Source: Psococerastis gibbosa (lineage: Eukaryota > Arthropoda > Insecta > Psocodea > Psocidae). Taken from it: DNA of 64,000 nucleotides. The translations under genes and the position numbers were made by a program. Positions 1-12,400 of the stretch are shown in pieces. The notes under the pieces were generated by a model, which ran no database searches, was not told where the DNA came from, and worked only from the letters and a program-made list of their open reading frames with translations. Each line of letters starts with the position of its first letter. Positions within the stretch are counted from its first letter, which is position 1. The stretch spans positions 31,460,290 through 31,524,289 of the forward strand of contig OZ020489.1 of NCBI GenBank assembly GCA_963971405.1, given 5' to 3'.

Positions 1-222
1 GCTATAGGCTACCATGAACCTACGATTGTAGCCGAAATCAAGAGAGCCCATATCAGGAGGCTAGAACAAATGCCAGACAATAGGGCTACAAGAGCAGCCT
101 TACACAATGTGCCCCAAGGGAGAAGACGAGTGGGACCACCACGGATGCGATGGCTGGACGACGTCGAGGTGAATCTGGCGATCCCGTGGCGGAGCAGTCC
201 AAGGCCCTTCACCAAGGAGTAA
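1..222 (+). pseudogene. LINE (non-LTR retrotransposon) ORF2 C-terminal fragment
   Basis: Frame 1 of the plus strand is open from base 1 to a TAA at 220-222. It encodes the arginine-rich tail seen at the C-terminus of many non-LTR reverse transcriptase proteins: KRAHIRRLEQMPDNRATR, then a GRRRVGPPRMRWLDD segment. The family motif is GRRRxGRPRxRWxDDV. The 5' part lies outside the window or was lost, so this cannot be a functional protein here. The LINE clade cannot be assigned from this tail alone. The C-terminal motif and the stop are seen directly; the element type is inferred from the motif. Confidence 0.7.
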
Positions 223-684
223 GTTAGTAAGTACTTTAATCATATAGTAGCTTAAGTCTGCAAGTGCTTTGTTCTACACCCCAATGGTGCTCGATCATTA
301 CTCTGAGACACCATGAAACACGAAAACAAAAAAACACTAAAATCGAAGAACACATGGCTAATTCCTGGTCAGCCATTATATATATTATATAAGTTGTTTG
401 TTTTGCTTTTGTATGCTTTTGCCGCTGGCACACAGGTACGTGACTGAGACGTCAACCAACACCGGATTCAAGGCAATATGCAGGCAAGGTAAGGTCTACT
501 TACCACTGAAAGGCATACCGCAGACCTGAAGGGATTACATGTGCAGGTATCTTCTCCTTGGGTATAAAGGGGCGGCTGGTGTTAAGTGTCATACAACACC
601 TGAAAATTTAATGGTATTCTTAGTCTTATATTCAGTGTTGGTCGCTATGCAAATAATGCAATGTTTCAGACACGCATGATGTTA
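223..684. other. no gene recognised
   Basis: The sequence is AT-rich, with no splice-flanked reading frame and no repeat that I can match elsewhere in the window. It separates the LINE tail from the first nested MITE. Confidence 0.5.
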
Positions 685-1062
685 GGCGGGGTTTCCACCG
701 ACCTATCGTTGCAGAATGCACTTACGTTGACGTGGTAGCAGACATTCAAGACTTAGGCCGCGTTTCCACCGACCTCGCATTGCAGAATGCACATGACATT
801 GACGGAAATTTTTGTTTTACTCTATGCCATTGTTAAAATTGATCAATGATCATAGAGTAAAATCACAAACTAAAATTAAAAAATGGCGTCATGGGATATG
901 TTAAGTACAAACATTTTAATAGATTTCTATAAAAAGAATAATTCAGTGTCATTTGCATTCTGCAATGAGAGGTCGGTGGAAACCCCGCCTAAGGCTTGAA
1001 TGTCTGCTATACCACGTCAACGTAAGTCCATTCTCCAATGAGAGGTCGGTGGAAACCCCGCC
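685..1062. mobile_element. composite hairpin MITE: type-B outer arms carrying an inner type-A MITE (756-989)
   Basis: The ends are GGCGGGGTTTCCACCGACC and its inverse, flanked by TTA (left) and TAA (right). The outer arms run through a GCAGAATGCACTTACG segment to the core TGACGTGGTAGCAGACATTC. They are interrupted in the hairpin loop by a second GGCGG element at 756-989. The inner element has its own inverted ends and an AT-rich centre (CTCTATGCCATTGTTAAAAT through GGCGTCATGGGATATG). There is no coding capacity, so it must depend on a transposase supplied in trans. The TWA-like flanks recall PIF/Harbinger MITEs; that assignment is inference. Confidence 0.85.
756..989. mobile_element. type-A MITE, inner copy
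   Basis: This roughly 234-bp element starts GGCCGCGTTTCCACCGACC and ends with the inverse of GGCGGGGTTTCC. It sits exactly in the loop of the outer type-B element. It has the same centre as the inner elements near 7.8, 16.3, 29.0, 32.3 and 49.8 kb. Confidence 0.8.
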
Positions 1063-1699
1063 TAATACATAATGCAATCATCCACTTAGAGAGAAATTTT
1101 TTGACAAATAGAACCCACGTCTGCCATCCCTACAAAGTGCTACTATAAAATTGTTCTGTTAACATTTTTAGCCCCAGGTTAAGTATTATTCTTAAATGAC
1201 ATGGTAGACCCGCTGGTTAGGTTTAGCAGAGATTATTTTACAATTGGTTGGAACATTGGACACATAAAACACCAATTATTGTCTTACAATACCAAAAAAA
1301 TTACCACGAGCCGCCACTGATTTAAAGGAGCCTTGCTGACAACCGCCACTGATGAGTGAATGGAAAATGTTTTGCATTTGCACACACTGCTGATGGATCC
1401 CTTATAATTATAAGGTCAAAATATCAAGCTAACAAATAGATAATTAAGTTACCTACTCATGGCTTTATGATATTTCATTTTAATGAACAAACAATAAATA
1501 AGTGCTTTGTTAGTAAAAAAATTACTGAGCTTGAGCATTGCATTTGCATCTTCTCTTCGGGTTGAACATATCTCAAATCGTTGATAAGGTGCAAGTGGGT
1601 TCCGCTTAATTCTTTTAACTAATGTTAGTGGATTTTATTTTCAAAATTAATTTTTTAACGTTTATTCCATTCATATTCGTTTACATAACAAGTTTTATT
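1063..1699. other. no gene recognised
   Basis: AT-rich sequence with a short repeated phrase GAGCCGCCACTGAT/AACCGCCACTGATG near 1310-1352. No supported coding exon or mobile element was found. Confidence 0.4.
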
Positions 1700-2325
1700 A
1701 ATTTAGCTTTATTGCTTTCCTATTTACCTAGTAAATTTATAAGGAAAGCTTTCTAATGGTCAAAATGTTCGAGTCAGAGATTTCAACGGATTTACACGTT
1801 TTGAGGTCCCAGGCACCCAAAAAAGTGGTTCGCATAATTCACATATATTGTAGTCAGTAGTAATGTTAAGAAAACGCAATGGGTCGCTTGCCTCTTGGCA
1901 GTTAAGTTACCACTCAATTTTCATGAAAAATGACTAAATAATAATTAGGCATGCTGCGGAACTTTTTATGGATGCTCTTCGGGTATGTTTTAGGTGTTAA
2001 ATATAGTAAAAAAAACCAACAGATTGTTTTCTCAAACAAGGATTTGGTTCTGTGCGAAAAATTATAGAAAATTCATGCCCCGTTACATTGCATACCCTGC
2101 CATTATTACTGTGTTGTATTTAATTGGTCAGCACGTTCTAGAATGTAGACTATTCAATCGTCCCATCGATCAGTTCAGTGCTTTGCGATAGGGAAAGGTG
2201 TGGCAACCGAAATTTAACCATAGAAAAATTATTTACTATGGAAGTACTCATATTATCTATCTACTAAGTGATAAATAGGAAAGCATTCTTGAGTAAACTC
2301 GGACCGGTTCTTTATTATTTGTTCA
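1700..2325 (+). repeat. R1 interspersed repeat, internally deleted copy
   Basis: It begins near TTTATTGCTTTCC. It contains GAGATTTCAACGGATTTACA and GTTTTGAGGTCCCAGG, jumps over the TCTG tract region, then continues through CCTGCCATTATTACTGTG to AAACTCGGACCGGTTCTTTA. The same start and end phrases occur in the 37.1-38.0 kb copy. It does not encode a protein. The TCTG microsatellite present in the other copies is missing here. Confidence 0.75.
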
Positions 2326-2329
2326 TAAT

Positions 2330-5300
2330 GTCATAAGACATAAACATAAGACAGAAGACACTCACCTAATGGCATTGCTTAGCATGTTCCGAGGTGATCT
2401 TCAACCGAGCAGGCGCCCTTCAGTGAATTACTTCCTCCCTAAAATTCTATTTGCATAAAATGTTCTCCATGTCAATTGCCAGTTAAAACGTCTCTCCCAT
2501 TTCTTTATTGTAAATGGACTCAAAGTCAAAAATAAACTGTGCCAGCTGTTGTTGACTAAGGATTATCCTTTAAAAATTGCCCTCCATAGGCCAAATTATA
2601 CCAAGTAGGCAAATTAGTGTTGGCTCAACATAATAGAAAATTGTTTACACTCTGTGGTCCAGGCTTTCTCGTGCAAACTTCTGATAAAATCAATTTTATC
2701 TTAACTTATGCGGTACTCAAATAAATTTTTCTATAAAAAAACTCAATAAAATAGAATCATACTGAAATAAGCTTTCACTTCTCAGATCTTACCATAACCA
2801 ATTATTCACTTCAAACTGCCATAAATTTCAGTTAATGTAATTTGTTGAATTAATAAGTGCCCCATGTTTTTAGGAGTACCTAATATATCTGAATAGCAAT
2901 TTGTAACCGCATCATGCGTATATTTCATTGATTAAATCAATTATTAAAAAAATCCTAATTCGAAATGTCTTAACTGTAAGGTATGCTTACGATACCTACG
3001 CAGAGGTTCTGCAATAATGTGCATATATTGTGCTAGTTTCTAGAAAACAGTAATAATAATATTCTTTGTAACTAATAAGTTACAGACTTGGTGGAACCAG
3101 CAGCGACAGTACATGCTGAATTTGTTAACGACGATTCTGTTTTCATGATGGATACATTTTTTGAAGTCAGTGATTTTCATAATCACAGGTACAAACAACA
3201 GTCAAAGGCTTCAATTATGTCATGGAAAATCTTAATTTTATGAACCGAAACATAAAATGATATTTCAAATGATGTGTTTCTGTTTTCTTTAACAGCCCAC
3301 TTAATAATTATTTCCATCTCTCAGTTTCATACGATTTCGGAACGAGCATATTATGAAATGTATCATTTTTTTTCTTGTGAATCTTTCACCATGAAACGAA
3401 TATAATGGTCATAATCAAGCTTTAGCTGAGACATAAAGTATGTATCACTGCTAAGAATTTGAAATAAATCAACTGTTAGGTAATATTCAAATTATCTCCG
3501 GCTATATAATTCACTTAAAAACAAATGAATAGCCGTAATTATAATTTCAACAACAATGCTTCCTGCAAATTCTATCAGAATCCACGCAATGATGAATTTT
3601 TGATTCATTACTCCTGTTGTCAGGCTAAAAAGATTGAGGATTTCAACCAATTCAAACAACGTGTTAAATTAATGAGAAATTAGGTACCTACTAGACCAAC
3701 ATAGTTATGTTCCGTATGTATTAAGGCAGAGCAGAGATTTCATTATATTTTGGAAACAATTTGAGAACAGGTCATTCTGACGAAAGTAATTAATTCCTCG
3801 TTCCACAACTGTTAAGTAATTAATATGAAATTATGAAAAATTGATTGAAAAAAAAATAAGCCTTCTCAATAAATATTCTTTTATAAAGAACTTGTCCAAC
3901 TTCTATATCTGACCACTTTAAATGGCTTTACTTTTTGCACACTTACGATTGCTGAGAACGTGGCCTGTTTTTATAGAGATAGACTGCTTTTTGAGAAAGC
4001 TTGAATAATTAGTACATTTTTAATAAGACCAATTTTGTATAGTTTCTTTTTGGCCGTGGGAGGTAATGAATTTTGTCATAATAATTTAGTCTCCAAATTG
4101 TTTACATAATATTTTGACATTTCAGCCTGATAAGCTTTCAGGGATGCAAATCAGCAGTTCCCGAGTGGCGACATCCAGTCGAAGCGAAGGTGTCTTTAAT
4201 TAGCTTACCGAACGCATATTTCGAGTATTTAACTGCGGCAACTATGTACAACAACTAATATCAACACATTAAAAGGTGGGTTCAATTGCCTGTGTACCCT
4301 TACTTGTCGCAAGTAGCATAGGAAAAGCTGCGTCCTTCATGGCAGACCAAATACCTTCACATTTATTTTACAGAAGACCTTAAAAATCAATTTAATATGA
4401 ATTCGACCGCTGGCAATTGGGCGCATTTGGCAGTGACTGTCACAGAAGGTCGATCTTAAACATCCTGCTATCTTTTATACTTGAATTACGTACCAACTTT
4501 ATCAATTTGTGAAGGATCCAAGAATGAAACCATTTTGCTTATTACACAATCCAATGAAGAGCATTTAGTGAAATGCTTTTTGATTCTCATCGCGAAGAAA
4601 TTGCCATGTTGCATGAATAACAGTTCTTCTAAAACCAAACCCAACTAGGATTGTAGATTCACTAAAAATGCCCATCGCTTTCGTGATCTAGGCATTTTGC
4701 AATAACTCAGAAACTACTACAAGATTCGTGCTGGCTGATCTCAAATTTTTAACGGTTATCTTGATAGTGTACACAGTTAATATCTGAGCCTTAGTTTTAA
4801 ATGATCGTACACTAGTTCTGGTGTGTTCAAACGGATAGCCAGCTTAATAAAAAAGTTACCCATATTGTACTCATTAAAAACAATGAAATCTTCCAATTCC
4901 AATACTTCCAATAATGCCTACGCATTATTCCATTTCTCAAAGTTGTAGAACACGGGGGATATATATATATATATGGCGCTCGTACTAAATACGAAATTTG
5001 GTAGTATATACCTATATACAATAAAACAATAACCTATTCTAAAAATATATAAAAGTAGGCTAGCTACTTTTAGTCCACTGAATTAAAATAAATTAAAAAG
5101 TGCTACTAAAGCTACTAAAATTCAAATTTGAACAATTTTAGCTTTGGTCATTTCTTAGTAAAAAAAAAAACGTATAAATTAAGCGTATAGTTCAAAAGGA
5201 AAACTCAACCAACCAAATAATATACGCAATATTTTCTGGCAAGTGGCCAACTGAATTATTAAATATTTTTATCTTATTGTAATAATTAATAAATTAGAAA

Positions 5301-5890
5301 AGCAGCGCCAACGAAGTCCACTTTTAAGGAACTGTGTCGTAAATAAATATGCTCCAATATTCACACAATTACGGATTTTTAATAAATCCCAAATATATTT
5401 GAGGCATTACAATTCAAACGGAATCTGTTATCTGAAAGGCCAACCCTTTTGCAAAATATATTTTTCCTGGATAACCACAGTTTATAGTCAAAAATTAAAA
5501 TATTACTAATATACAGCAATCCAAATAGGTACTCCAATCATGTATCATTCTAGAACGTCAAACATCAAGATTATTAAGTATTTTATTTTAGTTAACAACA
5601 ACGCCAGCCCCAGTACTATGTACTTCACAAGAGACCAGTATAGCTGGGATAACATAAAGACGTGTCAAATAAAACGATATGATATTTTTTACGAATTGAA
5701 AAAAATCTTGAGTCAAATAATATTTTATGAGGGAGAGACTTAAAGTATCTGTTAAATGGAGAACACAAAATGTCAGCTCAAATCTTAAAATAAATAATTA
5801 AATATTTCAACAATATTTTCTGCTTTCACTTTGTAATATTTCGTCACTGATTAGTTAATAAAATTGAAACACAACTATGTCAAGTATTGC
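2330..5890. other. AT-rich intergenic stretch, nothing recognised
   Basis: No open frame with exon-like features, no repeat shared with other parts of the window, and only short AT microsatellites (for example a (TA)n run near 4960-4976). The 3' UTR of the minus-strand RGG gene may reach in from the right as far as about 5895. Confidence 0.5.
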
Positions 5891-5894
5891 AAAA

Positions 5895-5900
5895 TTTATT
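5895..5900 (-). terminator. candidate polyadenylation signal of the RGG-protein gene
   Basis: AATAAA on the minus strand, about 480 nt after the stop codon at 6381-6383. It is the nearest canonical hexamer that I see downstream. In such AT-rich DNA a chance match is likely, so this is tentative. Confidence 0.3.
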
Positions 5901-6380
5901 AATAAATTTTAGTACTCCTTGATAACAGTTGTGTAATTTTATTATGTAATATTTAAAGATTGTGAAAACTCATGCAACAGTGTTAATATAAATTATTAAC
6001 ACCTTGCTAACTTCCAATTGGTTTGCTCGGGAGGCAGTGAAAAATCTAGTAGTGTTGAAATTTTCAAAAGAACTTTCTCAGGTGTAGACTAGACGTTACG
6101 ACCATCAGTTCTTGATACAAAAATTTTAAAGTACGTAGGCAGACTTCTGTGAAATCCGACTTGTTTTCGGGTTAACAAATGTTACCATGCTAAAATATGG
6201 TAATATGGCACAAAAATTGATGCTGACACTTGGTAGATACTGTGAAATATTACAACAGATGTGAGCTGACCGTTAACCTAATTAGATCCGCAGAAATTGA
6301 AATGCTGACAAAACGGAGGCGTACGAGTAAACTATGGCTGCACTCGGCGCAGGCGCGACACATGGAATGGCACTCACATG

Positions 6381-6451
6381 TCAGTAGGTCGGGTACTTGC
6401 CATACTCAGCTTTTGCAGGGGGGTATGCCGGCGTAGAATACGACGTCGAGT
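6381..6451 (-). CDS. RGG gene terminal exon K with stop codon
   Basis: It follows acceptor TTTTACAG and enters in phase 1. It encodes STSYSTPAYPPAKAEYGKYP, then TY and TGA. Composition and phase continue exon J exactly, which fixes the C-terminus. Confidence 0.85.
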
Positions 6452-9400
6452 CTGTAAAACAAACAGTCCATTATTTCCTGCGATAATAAAATAGAATAGA
6501 TGGCGCCTAGCCATAAGCTAAGTATGGCCAATAGCGGGCAAACGAAGGGGGAAATGTCATAGGAAATGTTTCCTGTGGGGTTGCAAAAAAAGAAAAATTA
6601 GACAAATGAAAAACATAATAAATAGTTTAACAGGCAGGGCTGACAATAGAACTCCAACGCAGTAAGTTCTGCGCACTTGATCTTAATAGCTTGATTTTAT
6701 GACTTTGTTGGGCTTATGGCGAAAACCACCCGCTTAGACAAGGAAACAACTTTTTAGTGTTTCATTGCATGCGCTGTGGCCAGCCTGATTATTTCTAAAA
6801 AAGACAAATCTACCTACAGCAGACCTCCCTAACATTCTTCATAGTTCGGAATGTCTCGATGGATCGGATAGGTCGTTAATGTTGTCCATAAGAGCTGACA
6901 TTGACTTGCGATTAATATCCTTTCAGATGCATAAGCATTAGCTAGCATTAGTTAACAAAATTGGCTTTTTAAATATGAGCAAATATCGCTACTTCGGAAG
7001 AAAAAAAATAAGCATTAGTTAGCATTAGTTAACAAAATTGGCTTTTTAAATATGAGCAAATATCGCTACTTCGGAAGAAAAAAAATAAGCATTAGTTAGC
7101 ATTAGTTAACAAAATTGGCTTTTCAAATATGAGCAAATATCGCTACTTCGGAAGAAAAAAGACTCAACTCAAAAATTATCGATTTCAACTTAACAATGCT
7201 AAAATACATATTTTTTAATATGTATTTTGCAAGAAAAACGGCGTTAACGTAGTGTATATTTTCCGCGCGAGGGCAGTTGTATTTGGCGGGAACTGTCAAA
7301 TTCATTAAAAAAAACTTCAATTTCTGTAAATTGATAGATTTAGAGTTGTGTCCTCTTTCTTCCGATGTAGTAATTTGACTGAAAATTAGTTATAAATATT
7401 CTCACCGTAGCTGGTGGTGGCGTACGATGAAGAATCATAAGTCTGCGGGGCAGTGTAAGAGCTAGTTGCAGTTGTATAACCGTAGCTGTCCGCTGCTGCT
7501 GTAATACAGATACCTTTAGACATATTTCAAACCTCAAGGATTAGTTTACAATAAATGAATTTCACGACAGGGGTTAATTGTTGGAAGGGGTTTCTAGAAA
7601 TATTCTAAGTAATATAGAACCAGCTATAGAGGAATATTAGAAATTGCAATGTGTGCTCGGTGACGTCACTGCTCCAGATATGTCTAAAACATGGATGTTA
7701 TCAGCAAGCAACAACAATCATAAGGTGCCCATTCCACCGACCGGCTAGGGCTATTTACAAAAACGGTGACGTGGTAGCAGACATTCAAGACTTAGGCGGA
7801 GTTTCCACCGACCTCGCATTGCAGAATTGACGGAAATGTTTATTTTCCTCTATGCCATAGTTAAAATTGATCAATGATCATACAGTAAAATCACAAACTA
7901 AAATTAAAAAATGGCGTCATGGGATATGATAATTATAAACATTTTAATAGATTTCTATAAAAAGAAAAATTCTAATTTCCGTCAATGTCATTTGCATTCT
8001 GCAATGCGACATCGGTGGAATCGCCACCTAAGTCTTGAATGTCTGCTACCACGTCACCGTTTTTGTAAATAGCCCTAGCCGGTCGGTGGAATGGCCGCCT
8101 AACAAACGCGTACGAACCTGCGGGTTTTTGGTAGTTGTAGTCATACTGAGATTCTGCCGCTGCACCATATGCACCTAAAAAAATTAAATTAAATTACAAA
8201 ATAACACATTCGACTAAGATTGTCTCCAACCATCTTATTAGTCGATTGGAATCAAGAGGCCAATTTATCTGCTGCCAGTATTTACTATATCCCAAAACAC
8301 AGGATACTGTTAAGAGAAAGACCACCCCAAAATAGGTCAGTTTATAATTTTTATTCAATTTAATACTTAGTTATGAAGATTTGGTCTATTCAAGTAGATG
8401 AGGACTACTCATATTTCATACACCATATTATAAAGTGTTTTTCATTTTACTATGTATGAGATAGTCCTCTGTAAAACTTAAGTATTAAATTAAATACACC
8501 AACCGAATTTGGGGCCATCCAGAGTGTGGCCAATGTTGAATGCTTACGCTTTCTCTAAAGTTGTCTCACGCTTTTGGATTAGGGTAAATTAATGCCAGCA
8601 TCAGTTATCAAGTTAATTCACCAAGAATGATCGGAGCTTCATTTCAGCAGATTCACGTTCTTACAAGCAATTTAGAAAATTTCCAACCAGTTGAGGACAG
8701 CTAGAGACAGTTAGATATTAAAGATAGAACGAGAACGGAATTAGAACCACATTGTCTGGTGATGACAAATAAGATGAAGATAGTGTCACCACCGAGACAG
8801 CTGTCATAATTTTAAAAAATGATTTTGTGGAATTAAGGGCAAAGTTATTTATACTTAATTCTTATTTGTTATGTATCACTTTCACGAAGTCACTGGAGAA
8901 ACTCTCTCATGGATTTGCCTGGTGATATGCTGCCCGCCTGCCCCTACACCAAACTCGCCTCCGTCCAACTCCTTGAATGCTCTAATGGCGAGCCAGGTTT
9001 TGGCCGGTAACTTATTAACAGTCGAATCTGCAAGCTGCTGAGCTTACTACTAAGTTAATATACACTGTGTACACATTGAGAATAAAATAATTTTACAAAG
9101 TTATATTATATAACTTTACAAAGTTATTTTGTTCACAATGTGTGACAGTATGTTTTACTAAGTTAATAGGGAGACTATTGTGTATATGCACTGTGTAGTT
9201 GTAGTATGGCATGTAAATAAATATAGACTTTTTGTGTTCTGTTACTAAGCCAACCTAGCGGAGTTAGGGCTATAAGCCCTCTCTTACAATCATTATGAAA
9301 GCCCGGGACCGCCTGCTTTACATGCCCTCCGAAGAAAATATAGCAAGTGTGGGATCGAACCAACAACCTTTCGGGTGAAAGTTGGAGTCCGTTCCACTAC

Positions 9401-12400
9401 TCTACATGTCACGACCATGCATGTACAGTTTCCTTCCCTTCTCGGGTTCTTTCGGTTGATGGCTCCTCAAATTAAAATCTACGTCTAACACCAGGCTGAA
9501 ATACTTTGAGTGAAATGATGTTCGTTTGAGCAGAGGGACAGGTTGGCTTAAGAACTTGCCTTACAGCTGCAAGCATGTGCAAAAGGGGCACCCGCCATAG
9601 GTTTAGGGATATTATGGACATTGACGAAGGTGCAGGAATAGTTTTAGTTTAGTTTGTAGGCTTTTGTACTTTCAGTTATTGTTTGTGTTGAATTACTTTA
9701 AGATGGAAATGTTTATAATTAGAATTAAATGCCATGGATTTATATACTAAGTACTCGTACGTCTATTGTTTGTTGTTATATGATAAACAAATTAAGTTGA
9801 AAAGAGCACCATCCCAAGTTTTAAACTTCATTCGGTGCCTTAATTCGACCTAAAGCCATCCCAGAATTCATAGATTTGTTGTCTGACGAAATAACAACCG
9901 CATTGTTCACCCTTCCTCCTCCCAACTTTACTGAAGGGTAGGGTTTGGTTTTACGGCGTGGTTACCTTGGGAATAGTCAGAAGCAGGCGGAACTTCGTAG
10001 CTGGCTGTCTGCGGCGGGTACGAAGAGGCGTACGAGCTCCCAGGCTGGGAGTAGGGTTGTGAACTCTGCTGATACTGCTGAGTCGCTGGAGGAGCATACT
10101 GCGAACTCGGAGGGTAATTGCTCCCGTTGTTACTGAAAATTAAAAATTTCAACTAATGACTTCTATGTTCTATTACTAAATTAACCAGGTTTGTTTTTTG
10201 TTTGTTTTGTTTTATGTTTTCAAAAAAAAAAGGTTAATCGCATATAAACAATTTAATGAATGTATCCGATTGACCTCTCCAGTCGCCTCTGTAGGTTAGT
10301 ACCCCAGTGGACTCTTGAGTTACGGCACGTCTCCGATCGCATGGCGTGTAAAGACTCGCACAAGTGCAAGCACGTTACCAACTGGCCATCGAAGGTTAGA
10401 GTGCGTTTGAAATAAGGATTTCAGTTAGCGACGACAGACAATGATCACTGATCTGGCATCACAACTTGGAAAGTTAACATCGTTAAAACTCACTCACTTA
10501 CTCGTAAAGGGTCGCCCTTGAGTCCTAGACTAACTGGTTTAAACTTGTTTTACTGGAAACTAATTATTAGTTACGAGGGGCGGTTCAGAATTTCGTAGCA
10601 AAGAAAAGCCATGCCTATGGTTTAGAGTTTTCTTTGCGAACTTGTATTTCTTCGGGGACCCTCTGAATTTTGAAATCAGACCTCTCTCTCTTATTCATTT
10701 TTTTGGTGTGTATAATTTACCTTCCGTATACATTCCTAATGGATCTCTTTCTTACAGGAATTCAAAATGCCAGCCATACCATGCCATGCATTCATTGGGA
10801 GACCACGTGACATTTTGATTTCTGTTTCTGAGAGGTCCATGTTTTCTAATTGCATAAATAACTTTATAAAATCTTAACTTACGCGTAACTTGCTGGAGGA
10901 GGATAGCTTTCCTGGGTGTAAGCAGGAGCATTATAGCCAGCACTATAACAAAATAAATCATTACTCCTACAGTTCAACAATACAGCACATCAAACCACCC
11001 CGGGGCTGCAGACCGTTATAGCGGGTAGTGTGGCACAATCTAAGTACTGATTTTTTACAGGGTCCAAGTATCCGTTCTGCAATGCAGTATGCTGCAATGT
11101 GTAAGACTTCGATATTTTTTACGTTCCTACTTATCTCTGATAGTTGGCTTACGACTAATGGGAGCCCCCTAAGGAATATTATATCTCCTGCCGTTCCAGT
11201 TAATATATTTCTATGCATTTATGCAACAAATAAGTAAATATTGACTTTTGTTCTATTACTAAGCCAACATAGCGGAGTTAGGGCTATAAAGCTCTCTCTT
11301 ACACTCAACTAGGAAGGCCCGGGTCCGCCTGCTTTACAAATAAGCGAAGAGAGTTCAAATGGTGGCGTAAGATAACTTACTTTGGCTGTGAATAATTTCA
11401 CAAGAATATTAACAGCCGAAGTAAGTTGTAAGTTCTTCTCGGCTGTCTATAGTTTTATGATCGTTCAACATTGAAAAAAATTGTTTGTAAATTGTTCAAG
11501 ATTGGTTATAGCAGAAATCTTACAGAGCTTTATGCCAACTCTACCACAAAATAATAATTTTCAGAAAATTAAATTTTTATATTTTTTAAGTTTTTAACTC
11601 AATTTTTAGCTGTTTTTCCAGCAATCACCATAATGGGCTTGGTAGACTCCGAGTTTGCGAAAAGCGGCTGTCGTTATTCGGAAACTTTTATTATTAGCCA
11701 TTTTCGGAACGGGCCCTACGTCTGATTTTATAGTATAAGTTACCTTGGTTGTTGCTGCTGCTGATGATGCTGTTGTGGAGGTGGTTGGTAACCGTTATAT
11801 GAGGGAGGAGCGTCGAATCGTTGCCTCTTCTGCATGGGTCCAGGTGGAGGTCCTTGGGGAGGGCCCCGTTTAGGTGGGGGACCGCCTTGATGTTGATGTT
11901 GGGGTGGAGGTGCGCCGCCTGCAAATTTAACTACTACAATACCTGCTGATTCCATGAGAGCAAAACATGTTTCAAACTGCGGCAAACTTGGTAGTGTGCA
12001 CAGCGTTGGCAAGGGAACATGGCGGGACATGATAACGCGCTGAGACTTTACGTGCGTGTCGAGTCCTGGTCACCTCCGATTTAATCGTGTGACTTTACCA
12101 TGTTCCCCAAGTGGTTCGGAATCCACTATAATCAGGAGGTCCACCCTGTCAGTCAACTCCCCTCCTCCCCGAGGTGAAGGAGTCTGCCCTTAGGGTGCCT
12201 CAAGTTAATAAACAGACTCACTCTCCCCCCCCCCCCCCCCAGGCTGACAGGGTTGCTTAAAGCAGAAATGGTGAAAGCAGACGTTGGATAACAAAAAAAA
12301 ATACCTGCTATAACAACACAGATTGTGAAAAGTCTGACGAATAACTCATCCTCAAAGTGACTAGTGAAATTAACGACCCTCTTGACATCATCGATTGATG

